A stretch of DNA of 64,000 bases from CBDBCU01 sp965203435 (GCA_965203435.1 CBDBCU010000003.1:472964-536963), one strand, 5' to 3'. Positions 7,041 through 16,591 are shown, numbered from the stretch's first letter. Made by a program: numbers and translations. Notes: generated by a model not told the origin, from the letters alone.

Positions 7041-8750
7041 ATGCGACTGAATCAGTTTTTCCCGGCCTTTTCCCGGTTGGCCCGCCGCCTGGGGCCCGGC
7101 TTGGCGGTGCTGGGCCTGGCCTTGCCTTTGGCTTGGGCCGTGGCCACGACGGCCACTCTCCCGCCGCCGGCCTGGGCGCAGGATAATACCCCTCAGCCGG
7201 CTACTCCCGGCACTCCGACGCCGGAGCCGGGTACTCCGGAGGCCCCGACGCCCACGCCGACCCCGGAGCCCATTGACTACGATGCCGACGACGACCTCCA
7301 GATCGAGGTCACTACCTTGCAGCAGCTGAACGCCCTCCGCTATGACCTGAACGGCGACGGCGTGGTGGATTGGCCCGACGGCAAGCGGCCCAACAAGAAC
7401 CGCAAGAACGAGGGCGATGCCAGCGAACCGGGCGGATCCGGCGCCCTGATCTACGCCGGGGCCTTTCCCAATGCGGCGGAAAATATGGGCTGCGAGAGCG
7501 CCTGCCGCGGCTATGAACTTACCGCCGACCTGACCTTTGACAGCAACGGCGACAATGCCATTACCGCCGCCGATGGCAAACTTTCCTGGAACAACGGGGC
7601 CGGCTGGACGCCTATCGGCAGCACCGACGCCCCTTACAACGCCCGCTTTCAGGGCAACGGACACACTATCGCCCATCTCTTTATCGACAACCGGGATGCG
7701 TGGGAAGTGGGGCTTTTCGGCGTCAACAGCGGAGAAGTGCGCGAGGTGGGCTTGACCGATGCCCAGGTGTCCGGCGCGGTGTCCGACAAGTATATCGGCG
7801 GGCTGGTCGGCTATAACAATCGCGGCGAGGTCGATCTCAGCTATGTAACCGGTTCGGTAACGGCCGCCGGCAACAATCCGGCGGTCGGCGGGCTGGTCGG
7901 TTACAACAATCGCGGTTTCATTACCCGCAGCTACGCCGATGCCACGGTCAGCTCTCCCGGTTACAAATCCCGGGTGGGCGGCCTGGTGGGGGAAAACAAT
8001 CGCGGCAACATTGAGAAAAGCTACGCCGCGGGGGATGTCCGCGTTACCCACGGCACCAGCGGCGCCGGCGGGCTGGTGGGCTACAACAACCGGGGGATAA
8101 TCTTTACCAGTTCCGCCAGCGGCGATGTGTCCGGCGTCCGGGCCGGGGAAGTCATCCGGATTGGCGGGCTGATGGGCAAAAGCATCTACGGGCTGATTAC
8201 CGAAAGCTATGCCACCGGCTCTGTAACCGGCAACGGCCGCCTAGTCGTGGCCGGCGGCTTGGCCGGCAGCGCCGATTGGGCCATAATCCGCGCCTGCTAC
8301 GCCCGCGGGGCGGTGTCCGCTACCGGCACGGACCATGCCTCGGTCGGCGGATTGATTGGCTCTTTCCTCGGCGGCGATCCCCTGGGCGGATTGATCGAAG
8401 CCTGCTATGCCACCGGCTCGGTTTCCCATGCGGCGCCCGAGCTGCCTTTCCCCGGCCCCGGCGGCTTGGTCGGCATCTTTTTCGGCGGCGACGACGAGGT
8501 GGCCTATAGCTATTGGGACACTCAGACCAGCGGGCAGACGGTCAGCGGAGCCGGAACCGGCAAGACCACCGATGAGTTGGTGTCGCCGGTGGATTACGAT
8601 GGTATTTACCGGGAATGGAACTTGCACCTGGACGACGACGGCATTGCCGACTTCCCCTGGTATTTCGGCGATGACGACGACTACCCGGAACTGCGCCACG
8701 CCTACCCCCTGAACCAGGAGGCCGCCAGTTCTCTGGAAGGGCCGGCTTAA
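7041..8750 (+). CDS. Secreted GLUG-repeat surface protein
   Basis: A 569-residue exported protein. Residues 1-50 form a signal peptide (basic start, hydrophobic core LAVLGLALPLAW, ending near AWA). A Pro/Thr linker (PTPTPTPEP) follows. From about residue 245 there are repeated GLUG-type motifs (GGLVGYNNRG three times, then GGLVGEN, GGLMGK, GGLAGS, GGLIGS, GGLVGI), each followed by a 'SYATGSV'-like strand; these normally build a beta-helix. The end carries the usual YSYWDTQTSGQ closing segment. Two Asp-rich DxNGD loops (DLNGDGVVDW; DSNGDNAITA) may bind calcium. A role in surface attachment is inference. Confidence 0.82.
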   Translation: MRLNQFFPAFSRLARRLGPGLAVLGLALPLAWAVATTATLPPPAWAQDNTPQPATPGTPTPEPGTPEAPTPTPTPEPIDYDADDDLQIEVTTLQQLNALRYDLNGDGVVDWPDGKRPNKNRKNEGDASEPGGSGALIYAGAFPNAAENMGCESACRGYELTADLTFDSNGDNAITAADGKLSWNNGAGWTPIGSTDAPYNARFQGNGHTIAHLFIDNRDAWEVGLFGVNSGEVREVGLTDAQVSGAVSDKYIGGLVGYNNRGEVDLSYVTGSVTAAGNNPAVGGLVGYNNRGFITRSYADATVSSPGYKSRVGGLVGENNRGNIEKSYAAGDVRVTHGTSGAGGLVGYNNRGIIFTSSASGDVSGVRAGEVIRIGGLMGKSIYGLITESYATGSVTGNGRLVVAGGLAGSADWAIIRACYARGAVSATGTDHASVGGLIGSFLGGDPLGGLIEACYATGSVSHAAPELPFPGPGGLVGIFFGGDDEVAYSYWDTQTSGQTVSGAGTGKTTDELVSPVDYDGIYREWNLHLDDDGIADFPWYFGDDDDYPELRHAYPLNQEAASSLEGPA

Positions 8751-8769
8751 ACTGCTCGGCAACAGCAAA

Positions 8770-8798
8770 GGGGCGGGTTCTTAATCAAAACCCGCCCC
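8770..8798 (+). terminator. Stem-loop terminator after the GLUG gene
   Basis: GGGGCGGGTT (8770-8779) pairs with AACCCGCCCC (8789-8798), 20 bp after the stop codon. There is no long T-run, so efficiency is uncertain. Confidence 0.55.
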
Positions 8799-8806
8799 CT
8801 TACTCT

Positions 8807-8891
8807 GCCGTCATTCCCGCGTAAGCGGGAATCCAGAGTACGCGGATTTTCCCGGACATTCCCGGATTCCCGCTTACGCGGGAATGACGGT
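8807..8891. repeat. dRS3-like inverted pair
   Basis: A direct copy at 8807-8834 and an inverted copy at 8864-8891, directly behind the stem-loop. The remainder up to 9079 includes one CATCCTGAAC fragment near 8954 and no gene. Confidence 0.87.
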
Positions 8892-9079
8892 TTATATTTA
8901 ACCGGGCAGGATTTTCGACAAGGAATCACCGGCCCCGCCGGCCCCTTTCCGCTTCATCCTGAACTCTCTACCGGACGAATGCCCGGCGGCAGAACGGAAT
9001 CAAAAAGCCGGCCCGGTTTCCATCCCGCCCCCTTTTATGGCATAATGGGGCCAATCTTTTCACCGCAAGGAGGGCGTTT

Positions 9080-9904
9080 ATGTTTGACAAAATCCAGCAT
9101 ATCGGATACTACACCGCCGACCTGGACGCCGCCGTGGCCTGGTTTCGTCAGGGTTTTGGCGCGGAAAAGGCCGATGGCGGCCTGGTCGCCAGCAGCGTCC
9201 AGGTGCCGGGCGGCGGCGTCAATGCCTTTCTCCGCTTCGGCCAGGTGGAAGTGGAATTGATTCAGCCGGCCGATACCGCCGGCCTCCCGGCCAACGCCCT
9301 GGCAATGCATCATGTGGCCTATGTGGTCCCGGACATCCGCCAGGCCATCGCCGATTGCCAGGCCCGGGGTTTCCGTTTCCTGGCCGACGCCCCCCGCACC
9401 AATCAGCTGGGCCAGCAGCTCCTCTACTTTGACCCGGCCACGACCAACGGCGTCCTGCTGCATCTGACCCAGCTGCCGGCCCCGGCCGAGGCCAACCCGA
9501 CCGGCGTCGGATGTGGGGTAGCGGTATCCAAAATCGTCCACGCCGGCTACCTGGTGCCGGATTTGGACGCCGCCATTGCCTGGTACACGGAAAAGTTCGA
9601 CGGCGTCTATCTGGGCGGCGGCCCTTCCCGGGCCGGCCGGCGCAATGCCTTTGTCAACTTCGGCCAGGTGCAGGTCGAGCTGATTGAACCCAACGACCCG
9701 GCGACCTTGGGCGGCCAGCACGCGATGGATCATGTCGGCTATGTAATGGACGACATCCAAGCCGGCGTTGCCGACTGCTGCGGGCGGGGTTTCCGCTTTG
9801 TGGCGGATGCCCCCAATACCAACTCGGTCGGGCAGCAGGTGCTTTACTTTGACACCGCCACCACCCAGGGCAGCCGAATGCACCTGACCCAGCTGCCGGC
9901 CTGA
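9080..9904 (+). CDS. Tandem VOC-fold (glyoxalase/epimerase-like) protein
   Basis: A 274-residue protein made of two vicinal-oxygen-chelate modules (about residues 1-137 and 150-274). Each repeats the layout of methylmalonyl-CoA epimerase-like proteins: KIQHIGYYTADLDAAVAWF / KIVHAGYLVPDLDAAIAWY, then QVEVELIQP / QVQVELIEP, then HHVAYVVPDI / DHVGYVMDDI. Metal-ligand positions are His in strand one and Glu in VELI. The last ligand strand reads LLHLTQL and RMHLTQL, where epimerases usually have Glu, so the metal site or chemistry may differ. The ATG at 9080 follows AAGGAGG. The substrate cannot be inferred. Confidence 0.8.
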   Translation: MFDKIQHIGYYTADLDAAVAWFRQGFGAEKADGGLVASSVQVPGGGVNAFLRFGQVEVELIQPADTAGLPANALAMHHVAYVVPDIRQAIADCQARGFRFLADAPRTNQLGQQLLYFDPATTNGVLLHLTQLPAPAEANPTGVGCGVAVSKIVHAGYLVPDLDAAIAWYTEKFDGVYLGGGPSRAGRRNAFVNFGQVQVELIEPNDPATLGGQHAMDHVGYVMDDIQAGVADCCGRGFRFVADAPNTNSVGQQVLYFDTATTQGSRMHLTQLPA

Positions 9905-9938
9905 GTTCTCACGCGCCGCAAGGCCGCAACATATAGAA

Positions 9939-9966
9939 ACCGTCCTTCCCGCGTAAGCGGGAATCC
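9939..9966. repeat. Single dRS3-like repeat before aroK
   Basis: One direct copy, in the CGTCCTTCCC variant, 32 bp before the aroK start. It has no inverted partner nearby. Confidence 0.85.
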
Positions 9967-9998
9967 AGAACAACCGCGGATTAAGGGAGACCGCCGCC

Positions 9999-10529
9999 GT
10001 GTCCCGCCCCAACATCCTCCTGGTCGGCTTTATGGCGGCCGGCAAAAGCCGGGTCGGGCGCATTTTGGCCCGGCGCACCGGCCGGCCCCTGCGCGACGCC
10101 GACCAGGAAATCGTCCGCCGGGCCGGCCAATCCATTGAGCAAATCTTTGCCCAGCAGGGGGAGCCGGCCTTTCGGGAATGGGAAAAAATCGTTATCGCCG
10201 ACCTTTGCGCCCGTTCCGGCCAAGTCATCGCCGCCGGCGGCGGGGCCTTTCTCGACCCGGACAACCGCCGGATAATGCTGGCGGCCGGCCTCGTCTTTTG
10301 CCTGACCGCCCAGCCGGAAACCATCTACCAGCGGCTGACCGGCGGCGTTGCGGCCGGTCAAGCCATCCGCCCGTTGCTGGCCGGCGACAATCCGTTGCAG
10401 CGCATCCGGGAACTGCTGGCCCAACGCGCCCCGGCCTACGCCCAAGCCCATCACCAGATAGCCACCGACCACCGCAACCCGGAACAGGTAGCGGCGGAAA
10501 TTTTTGAGCTGTGGAAAGCCGGGGGGTGA
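9999..10529 (+). CDS. aroK: Shikimate kinase
   Basis: A 176-residue P-loop kinase that phosphorylates shikimate at the 3-hydroxyl with ATP in chorismate biosynthesis. Visible: GFMAAGKSRVGR Walker A (residues 9-20), DADQEIVRRAG with the shikimate-binding Asp, FREWE, the GGGAF loop, and the RPLL lid motif. It starts with GTG at 9999, with AAGGGAGA upstream. The stop (10527-10529) abuts the Fic gene. aroB lies 1.6 kb downstream, so the normal aroK-aroB neighbourhood is split by fic. Confidence 0.92.
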   Translation: MSRPNILLVGFMAAGKSRVGRILARRTGRPLRDADQEIVRRAGQSIEQIFAQQGEPAFREWEKIVIADLCARSGQVIAAGGGAFLDPDNRRIMLAAGLVFCLTAQPETIYQRLTGGVAAGQAIRPLLAGDNPLQRIRELLAQRAPAYAQAHHQIATDHRNPEQVAAEIFELWKAGG

Positions 10530-10576
10530 TGGGTTATACTAACCAGCAGCGCCCCACCCGCCACCAGGAGCCGGCA

Positions 10577-12088
10577 ATGATTGCCCACCACTGGCAGCCC
10601 ATCCAACCGGCCAACCCGGCCAGCGAGCAGTACGATTTTGGTGAAATCGACTCGCTGCAACGCCAGTGGCGCAGCATCCTGGAGTTGCGCGGCAACGATA
10701 CCTTTCAGCCTTACTTGGAGCGGTTGGGCCGCAGCTGGGCCATTGAAACCGGCATCATTGAGGGACTGTATACCCTCGACCGTGGCGTTACCGAGACCCT
10801 GATTGAACGGGGTATCGTAGTCGATTACATCGAGCGCAGTTCCACCAACCGGGAGCCGCTGGATTTGGTGGCGGTGTTGAATGACCAGCAAGAGTCCATA
10901 GATTTCGTCTATCGGTACATCCAAGCCGGTCATCCGCTGACTCGTTCCTTTATAACTCAGCTGCACCAAGTCATTACCCAACACCAGGACACCTACGAGG
11001 CAGTTAACCAGTTCGGAACCCGGTTTGACAAGGTTCTAGTCAAGGGAGATTTCAAGAAAGAACCCAACAACCCGACCCGTCCCGACGGCAGCATCCACCA
11101 ATACTGCCCCCCGGAACACGTGGACAGCGAGATCGATAACCTGCTTTATTTCTACAACGAAATGCAGCAGGACGCTCGCCATTACCACCCTCTCCTGACC
11201 GGGGCTTGGCTGCACCACGCCTTTACCCAAATCCATCCCTTTCAGGATGGCAACGGGCGGGTAGTGCGGGCTTTGCTCACTTGGCATCTGGTTAAGGAAA
11301 ACTACTTGCCCATAGTAGTATCCCGGGATGACCGGGCGCGCTACATCGAGACCCTGGAACAGGCTGATGGCGGTGACCTGAATCCCTTCGTTGACCTGAT
11401 TGTCCAGCTGGAAAAGCGGACCATTCTGCAAGCCCTGGGCGAACCGGAGCCGGCTGCTCAGCCCGGCGTAGTGGATCAAGTAGTTGACCATATCGTCGAG
11501 CAGCTCCAGCGGCGGAATCAGGAACGGGCCGCGCAGCTGCGCTCGGTTAATGCGGTTGCCGAGCAATTGCATAACGCCGCCGCCAGCAAATTGTCCGCTC
11601 AAGCCGCGGAAATGAGCCGCCGCTTGAACGACGCCGGTATGTCGGTGCAACCGCATATTGAAGTGGGCGGCCCCGGCAACCGAGAACACTGGTATAAAAC
11701 GGAAGTAGTGGTTACGGCCAAAAACGCCTTGAACTGGGCGAATTTGACCGAGTCCCGCTTTTTTGTCAGGCTGTCCTTGGACAATGACTTGTGGGACAGC
11801 TATGCCACCCGCCATCCCCGCTTGGTATTCGTAATTTCCCTGCACCACGTCGGCCGGGAACTCAGCGGCATAATGGAGGCTACTGCCTTTGCCCTGATTG
11901 AACATTACCCCGATGACCATTCGGAGGAAACGCCGCAACCCAGCAGTCCCTATTTCCGGGATTGCACCGTAAACCCTTTCACTTTCACGTGGGAATCCGA
12001 CGTCGCGTCAACCAATACTCGGTTCGTCCAATGGATGGAGCAGCGACTCAGCATTGCCCTGAGCTACTGGCAGGAGTTCTTGACCTAA
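10577..12088 (+). CDS. Fic family adenylyltransferase with N-terminal inhibitory helix
   Basis: A 503-residue protein. The catalytic motif HPFQDGNGRVVR (about residues 219-230) is complete: catalytic His, metal-binding Asp and both Arg are present, so AMP transfer to protein hydroxyls is likely. The motif TGIIEG at residues 58-63 fits the (S/T)xxxE(G/N) inhibitory helix, placing it among self-inhibited class II Fic proteins. The C-terminal 200 residues are not recognised and may bind partners or targets. I prefer ATG 10577 (GGAG 6 nt upstream) over GTG 10511 or ATG 10529, both of which overlap the aroK stop. It lies between aroK and aroB. Confidence 0.88.
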   Translation: MIAHHWQPIQPANPASEQYDFGEIDSLQRQWRSILELRGNDTFQPYLERLGRSWAIETGIIEGLYTLDRGVTETLIERGIVVDYIERSSTNREPLDLVAVLNDQQESIDFVYRYIQAGHPLTRSFITQLHQVITQHQDTYEAVNQFGTRFDKVLVKGDFKKEPNNPTRPDGSIHQYCPPEHVDSEIDNLLYFYNEMQQDARHYHPLLTGAWLHHAFTQIHPFQDGNGRVVRALLTWHLVKENYLPIVVSRDDRARYIETLEQADGGDLNPFVDLIVQLEKRTILQALGEPEPAAQPGVVDQVVDHIVEQLQRRNQERAAQLRSVNAVAEQLHNAAASKLSAQAAEMSRRLNDAGMSVQPHIEVGGPGNREHWYKTEVVVTAKNALNWANLTESRFFVRLSLDNDLWDSYATRHPRLVFVISLHHVGRELSGIMEATAFALIEHYPDDHSEETPQPSSPYFRDCTVNPFTFTWESDVASTNTRFVQWMEQRLSIALSYWQEFLT

Positions 12089-12142
12089 CCCGCCGGCGGG
12101 TTGCCAACAACTGCGCCGGTTAATTCCGGGAGGTATGCCCTT

Positions 12143-13243
12143 ATGCCCGACCCCAACTTGGCCGCTACCGTCCACCACGCCGGCGGCTCCTATCCGGTGC
12201 TCGCCGGCTGGGGGCTGATTGATGACCTCGGCGACCGACTGCTGGAGCTGGGCCTCGCCGGCCCGGCCTATATCATCACCGATGAAAACCTGATGAACCG
12301 CTACGGCCGCCGCGCCCAGCGCGCCTTGCAGCGCCGCGGCATCGCCGCCCACTGCTTTATCATCCCCCCCGGCGAACCCAGCAAAACCAACGCCCTGGCC
12401 CAATCCATTTACGAATGGCTGGTCAACTTGCGCGCCGAGCGCCGCCAGCCCATCCTGGCCGTGGGCGGCGGCGTGGTCGGCGACCTGGCCGGCTATGTGG
12501 CCGCCACTTTCCTGCGCGGCGTCCCCTTTGTCCAAGTGCCGACCAGCATGGCCGCTATGGTGGACGCCTCGATCGGCGGCAAGGTGGCGGTCAACCTGCC
12601 CCAGGGCAAAAACCTGGTGGGGGCCTTTTACCAGCCCCAGGCCGTTCTGGCCGATGTGCAAGCCCTGTCCACCCTGGGCCAGCGGGAATTGTCCGAGGGC
12701 TGGGCCGAGGCTATCAAGCACGGTTTTATCCTCGACGCCGAGCTGGTGGATACCTTTGAGCAGCACGCCGCCGCCCTGATGCAGGTAGAGCCGGAAATCA
12801 GCACCGCCGTCATCCGCCGCAGTATGGCGATTAAAGCCGATATTGTCAGTCGGGATGAACGGGAAACTTTAGACATCCGCATCCTGCTGAACTACGGCCA
12901 CACCATCGGCCACGCTTTAGAGGCGTCCACTGCCTACGGCCGCTTTATGCACGGCGAGGGCGTCGCCATCGGGATGATGGGCGCGGCCCAAATGGCCCAG
13001 GAAATGGGGATTCTCGACCAAGCCGTCGTTGACCGCCAATATGAACTGCTGCGCCAATTCCAACTGCCGACCCGCGCCTCCGGCATTCCGGCGGAAAGCC
13101 TGTACCAAGCATTGGCCCTGGATAAAAAGGTAGCCGGCGGCAGCAATCGCTGGATAATGCTGGAGGATGTCGGCCAAGCCGTCGTCCGCCGGGATGTCCC
13201 CCCGGAACTGGTAGCCCGCACCCTGGCGGAACTGACCGGGTAA
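12143..13243 (+). CDS. aroB: 3-dehydroquinate synthase
   Basis: A 366-residue enzyme that converts DAHP to 3-dehydroquinate using NAD and a divalent metal, the second step of the shikimate pathway. Visible: PPGEPSKT, the NAD-binding GGGVVGDLAGYVAATFLRG, VPTSMAAMVDASIGGK, the metal ligand Glu in EGWAEAIKHG, and the His ligands in NYGHTIGHALE and HGEGVAIGM. The ATG at 12143 has GGGAGGT 8 nt upstream, better than any earlier in-frame start. It follows fic by 54 bp. Confidence 0.94.
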   Translation: MPDPNLAATVHHAGGSYPVLAGWGLIDDLGDRLLELGLAGPAYIITDENLMNRYGRRAQRALQRRGIAAHCFIIPPGEPSKTNALAQSIYEWLVNLRAERRQPILAVGGGVVGDLAGYVAATFLRGVPFVQVPTSMAAMVDASIGGKVAVNLPQGKNLVGAFYQPQAVLADVQALSTLGQRELSEGWAEAIKHGFILDAELVDTFEQHAAALMQVEPEISTAVIRRSMAIKADIVSRDERETLDIRILLNYGHTIGHALEASTAYGRFMHGEGVAIGMMGAAQMAQEMGILDQAVVDRQYELLRQFQLPTRASGIPAESLYQALALDKKVAGGSNRWIMLEDVGQAVVRRDVPPELVARTLAELTG

Positions 13244-13253
13244 AGGGGGGGCG

Positions 13254-13376
13254 GATTCAAACATGGATAGACAGGATTAACAGGATTCTATGTCTGTATA
13301 GAACGGTTGTTGACAACCAGTACCGTTCTAATCAGATACAAAAATCCTGTCTATCCTGTATATCCATGTTTGAATC
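13254..13376. repeat. Long inverted element with ATCCTGT-rich ends
   Basis: The left arm opens with GATTCAAACATGGATAGACA and the right arm is its inverse, closing with TATCCATGTTTGAATC. Inner segments also pair (AGAACGG with CCGTTCT). Full or partial relatives occur at 19012-19301, 22104-22224, 43083-43140, 48905-49063 and 50026-50131. No coding capacity. Confidence 0.88.
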
Positions 13377-13456
13377 CGTCCCCCCAAATCCTTGACTTTC
13401 CCGGCCCCCTTTGCCTATCCTGTAGCCCTAGGCCGGCAAAAACCCGGGAGAGAATA

Positions 13457-16216
13457 ATGACCCTGCAAATCCCGCCGCAGGAACCTACGCTGCGGCCCGA
13501 CCAGTTCGTCGCCAAGTGGTACGACGCCGCCTTTGGCGAAAAACAGGCATCCCAAGAGCTGTTTCTGGATTTGTGCGCCCTGGTGGGACATCCCACCCCG
13601 GCCGCCTATGGCCGCCCGGAGCTGTTCACCTTTGAGAAACCGGTGCCCGGCGGCTTTGCCGACGCCTACAAAGAGGGGCATTTCGCCTGGGAGTTCAAGG
13701 GCCTCGATAATCAGATCGACGCGGGGATGCGGCAGGCCATCCGCTACGCCGCCGAGCTGAAAAATCCGCCGCTGCTGATTGCCTCCTCTTTTAAGACGAT
13801 CCGCCTCCGCACCAACTTTCGCGGCAAGGAACGGGTTATCCACGAAATCCCGATCGACCGGTTGCTGCAGCCGCCCTATCTGGAAAAGCTGCGCTGGGTT
13901 TTCTTTGACCCGGACCGCCTGGAGCCGGAAAACACCCCCGAGCAGGTTACGCAGGAAACCGCCAACCTGTTCTGGTGTATCGTCAAGGATATGGAGCAGT
14001 ATTCCCCCGATCCGGAAAAATTGGCCCGCTATCTCAATCAACTGGTGTTCTGCCTTTATGCCGAGGACGCCGGCCTGCTGCCCAAAGAACTTTTTACCCA
14101 AACCGTGATTAACCAGTATCGCCGCCCGGATCGGTTCAACTTGGCCGTCGCCGACCTGTTCCAGCAGATGGCCGGCGGCGGGCTGTTCGGCTACTTTGGC
14201 ATTGCCCATTTCAACGGCGACCTGTTCAATCAGACCGAAACCGTAACCATCAGCAATGTCGCGATGCAGTACCTGCTGGCGGCCACGCAAAAGAACTGGC
14301 AGAACATTGAGCCCTCCATTTTCGGCACTCTCTTTGAGCGGGTATTGGACGCCGAACAGCGTTCCCAACTGGGCATTCACTACACCGGGGCCGACGACAT
14401 TATGCTGGTGGTGGAGCCGGTGCTAATGACGCCGCTGCGCCGGGAATGGGCCGCCGCCCGGCAGGAAGTGGAAAACCTGCTGATCGAGGGCTATACCGAC
14501 GCCGCCCAAACCCGGCTGGAAAAGTTCCGGCAGCGCCTCTTTGAGGTCACCGTTCTGGATCCGGCTTGCGGCAGCGGCAACTTTCTCTATGTAGCCCTGC
14601 GCGCCCTCCTCGACTTGGAAAAGGAAGTTATCACCTTTGCCGCCGAACGGGATTGGCACGACCTTTGGCCGCGGGTGCGCCCCGACCAGATGCTGGGCCT
14701 GGAAATCAATCCCTACGCCGTGGAACTGGCCCGCACCGCCCTGTGGATTGGCTATATCCAATGGCATCAGAACAACGGCTTTCCCTACCTCCGCCAGCCG
14801 ATCCTGACCCCCTTGAACACCATCCAAAAGACCGATGCCATCCTGGACCAGTCCGACCCGGCAAACCCCAAAGAACCGGAATGGCCGGCCGCCGAGTTCA
14901 TCATCGGCAATCCCCCTTTCCTGGGGCGCGGCGGCTTGCGGAGCGAGTTGGGCGATGCTTATGTTGACCAACTCCATAACCTTTATGGCGACCGCTTGCC
15001 CAATGCCTCGGACCTGTGCTGCTATTGGCTGGAAAAGGCCCGGGCCATGATTGAGCAGCCGGGGATAACCAAGCGCGCCGGCCTGTTGGCGACGCAAGGC
15101 ATTCGCGGCCGGGAAAACCGCCGGGTGTTGCAGCGCATTAAGGAAAGCGGCGACATCTTTATGGCCTACCCGGATAAGGCGTGGGATTTGGCCGGAGCGG
15201 CGGTGCGTATCGCCATTGTCGGCTTCGACGATGGCAGCGAAACCTCCCGAACCTTTAACGGCGCAATCGCGGAACAGGCCATCAATCCCAATCTGACCAT
15301 TGGCGTTGACACGACAACGGCGCAGCTCCTACGGGAAAATGCCAATCTGTCCTTTGAGGGGCCGTCGCCGAAAGCCCCTTTCGATCTGCCCCCCGGCTAC
15401 GCCCGGGAAATGCTGGCCGCGCCCCCTAATGTGAACGGCCGCCCCAATGCGGATGTGGTGCGGCCGGTGCTGAGCGGGCGGGATCTGGTCCAGGAACCCC
15501 GCGGTTTCTATACCATTGACTTCGGGATGATGGCTGAGGATGCGGCGTGCCAGTATGAAATGCCCTTCGCGTATGTCAAGGCCCACGTCTATCCCAAGCG
15601 CCAGACCAAGGCGCAAGCCCCCTTTCGCCATCGCTGGTGGCAGTATGCCACGCCCCGGCCCAATATGCGCCAGGCCCTGGCCGGATTGGAACGCTATATC
15701 GCCACGCCCCGGGTATCCAAATACCGCTTGTTCGTGTGGGTTCCCGCCGGCGTAATGTGCAATGACAGCACCGATGTTTTCGCCCGGGAGGACGATTACT
15801 TTTTCGGCATCCTGCACAGCCGCATCCACGAAATTTGGGCCCGGGACAAAGGTACGCAGCTGCGGGATGCGGAATCGGGATTCCGCTACACCCCCACCAC
15901 CTGCTTTGAGACTTTCCCGTTCCCGGAACCGACGGAGGAACAGCGGGATTCCATTGCCCAAGCCGCCGCTGCCCTGAACGAACTGCGGGGGAAGTGGTTA
16001 AATCCGGTTGACGCCGCGGGCCAACCGGCCCTGTCGGCGGCGGAACGCAAAAGTCGCACCTTGACCCACCTATACAATCAGCGCCCCCAGTGGCTGGACA
16101 ACGCCCACCAGCAGTTAGACGCCGCCGTAGCCGCCGCCTACGGCTGGAGTCCCCACCTCTACGACCAGCCCCTCCTGCAACGCCTGCTGGCCCTGAATTT
16201 GGAACGGAGTGGGTAG
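13457..16216 (+). CDS. MmeI-like (type IIL) restriction-modification enzyme
   Basis: A 919-residue single-chain enzyme with the MmeI layout and length. The N-terminal nuclease motif is D69-x9-E79-F-K81 (in FADAYKEGHFAWEFK). A helical connector follows, then a gamma-class N6-adenine methylase: motif I VLDPACGSGNFL near residue 366 and motif IV IIGNPPFLG near 483. The C-terminal 350 residues should carry the target-recognition domain. No separate methylase or specificity gene is needed. The ATG at 13457 follows GGGAGAGAA. Strand-selective cutting at a distance is known of the family; the site recognised here cannot be read. An inverted repeat element lies directly upstream. Confidence 0.85.
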   Translation: MTLQIPPQEPTLRPDQFVAKWYDAAFGEKQASQELFLDLCALVGHPTPAAYGRPELFTFEKPVPGGFADAYKEGHFAWEFKGLDNQIDAGMRQAIRYAAELKNPPLLIASSFKTIRLRTNFRGKERVIHEIPIDRLLQPPYLEKLRWVFFDPDRLEPENTPEQVTQETANLFWCIVKDMEQYSPDPEKLARYLNQLVFCLYAEDAGLLPKELFTQTVINQYRRPDRFNLAVADLFQQMAGGGLFGYFGIAHFNGDLFNQTETVTISNVAMQYLLAATQKNWQNIEPSIFGTLFERVLDAEQRSQLGIHYTGADDIMLVVEPVLMTPLRREWAAARQEVENLLIEGYTDAAQTRLEKFRQRLFEVTVLDPACGSGNFLYVALRALLDLEKEVITFAAERDWHDLWPRVRPDQMLGLEINPYAVELARTALWIGYIQWHQNNGFPYLRQPILTPLNTIQKTDAILDQSDPANPKEPEWPAAEFIIGNPPFLGRGGLRSELGDAYVDQLHNLYGDRLPNASDLCCYWLEKARAMIEQPGITKRAGLLATQGIRGRENRRVLQRIKESGDIFMAYPDKAWDLAGAAVRIAIVGFDDGSETSRTFNGAIAEQAINPNLTIGVDTTTAQLLRENANLSFEGPSPKAPFDLPPGYAREMLAAPPNVNGRPNADVVRPVLSGRDLVQEPRGFYTIDFGMMAEDAACQYEMPFAYVKAHVYPKRQTKAQAPFRHRWWQYATPRPNMRQALAGLERYIATPRVSKYRLFVWVPAGVMCNDSTDVFAREDDYFFGILHSRIHEIWARDKGTQLRDAESGFRYTPTTCFETFPFPEPTEEQRDSIAQAAAALNELRGKWLNPVDAAGQPALSAAERKSRTLTHLYNQRPQWLDNAHQQLDAAVAAAYGWSPHLYDQPLLQRLLALNLERSG

Positions 16217-16231
16217 GGGTGGGTAGGCGGG

Positions 16232-16591
16232 TCAAGGCAGTGCCGGCCGCGCGGCGCTGTCCAGGAACAAGCCCGGCTCCGGCAGGTAGTCCGTGGCGGT
16301 CAACGGGCCGGATTGAGGTTCCAGATGCAAGGGCGTATCGCCGCCCTCTTGATCCAGGGATAGATACCACTGGCCGCCGGGGGCGGCCAACAGCAGCGTC
16401 CGCAAGTCGAGGCAGCCCTCCCGGAATTGTTGCAGCCGGTCCGGGGCGGCGGCCGTTACCAGATAGCGGTCGGCCGGGCCGGCTTGGTCAATCAGCGAAC
16501 CGACATAGCCGCCGCCCGCCGCATCCCGTCCCGCAAAAATCTGGATCCCGTCGTAATAGTCCAGGATTTCGGTAAGCCAAATAAGTTTCAC
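16232..16591 (-). CDS. Unknown protein, second gene of a coupled pair
   Basis: A 119-residue protein starting with GTG 16591 (VKLIWLTEILDYYDGIQIFA). It alternates predicted strands with a conserved-looking YYDGxQIF and a Gly-rich loop. It faintly recalls DUF6575-type proteins, but I am not certain. Its GTGA start overlaps the TGA stop of the upstream gene by 4 bp, so translation is coupled. It ends 15 bp from the convergent MmeI-like gene. The pairing and small size fit a toxin-antitoxin or immunity module, an inference without motif support. Confidence 0.5.
   Translation of the reverse strand: MKLIWLTEILDYYDGIQIFAGRDAAGGGYVGSLIDQAGPADRYLVTAAAPDRLQQFREGCLDLRTLLLAAPGGQWYLSLDQEGGDTPLHLEPQSGPLTATDYLPEPGLFLDSAARPALP

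Noticed and set aside
9035..10324. Long minus-strand frame opposite the VOC gene and aroK
   Set aside because: It is antisense to well-recognised genes, and its translation is low-complexity with no domain, as expected of the high-GC complementary frame.
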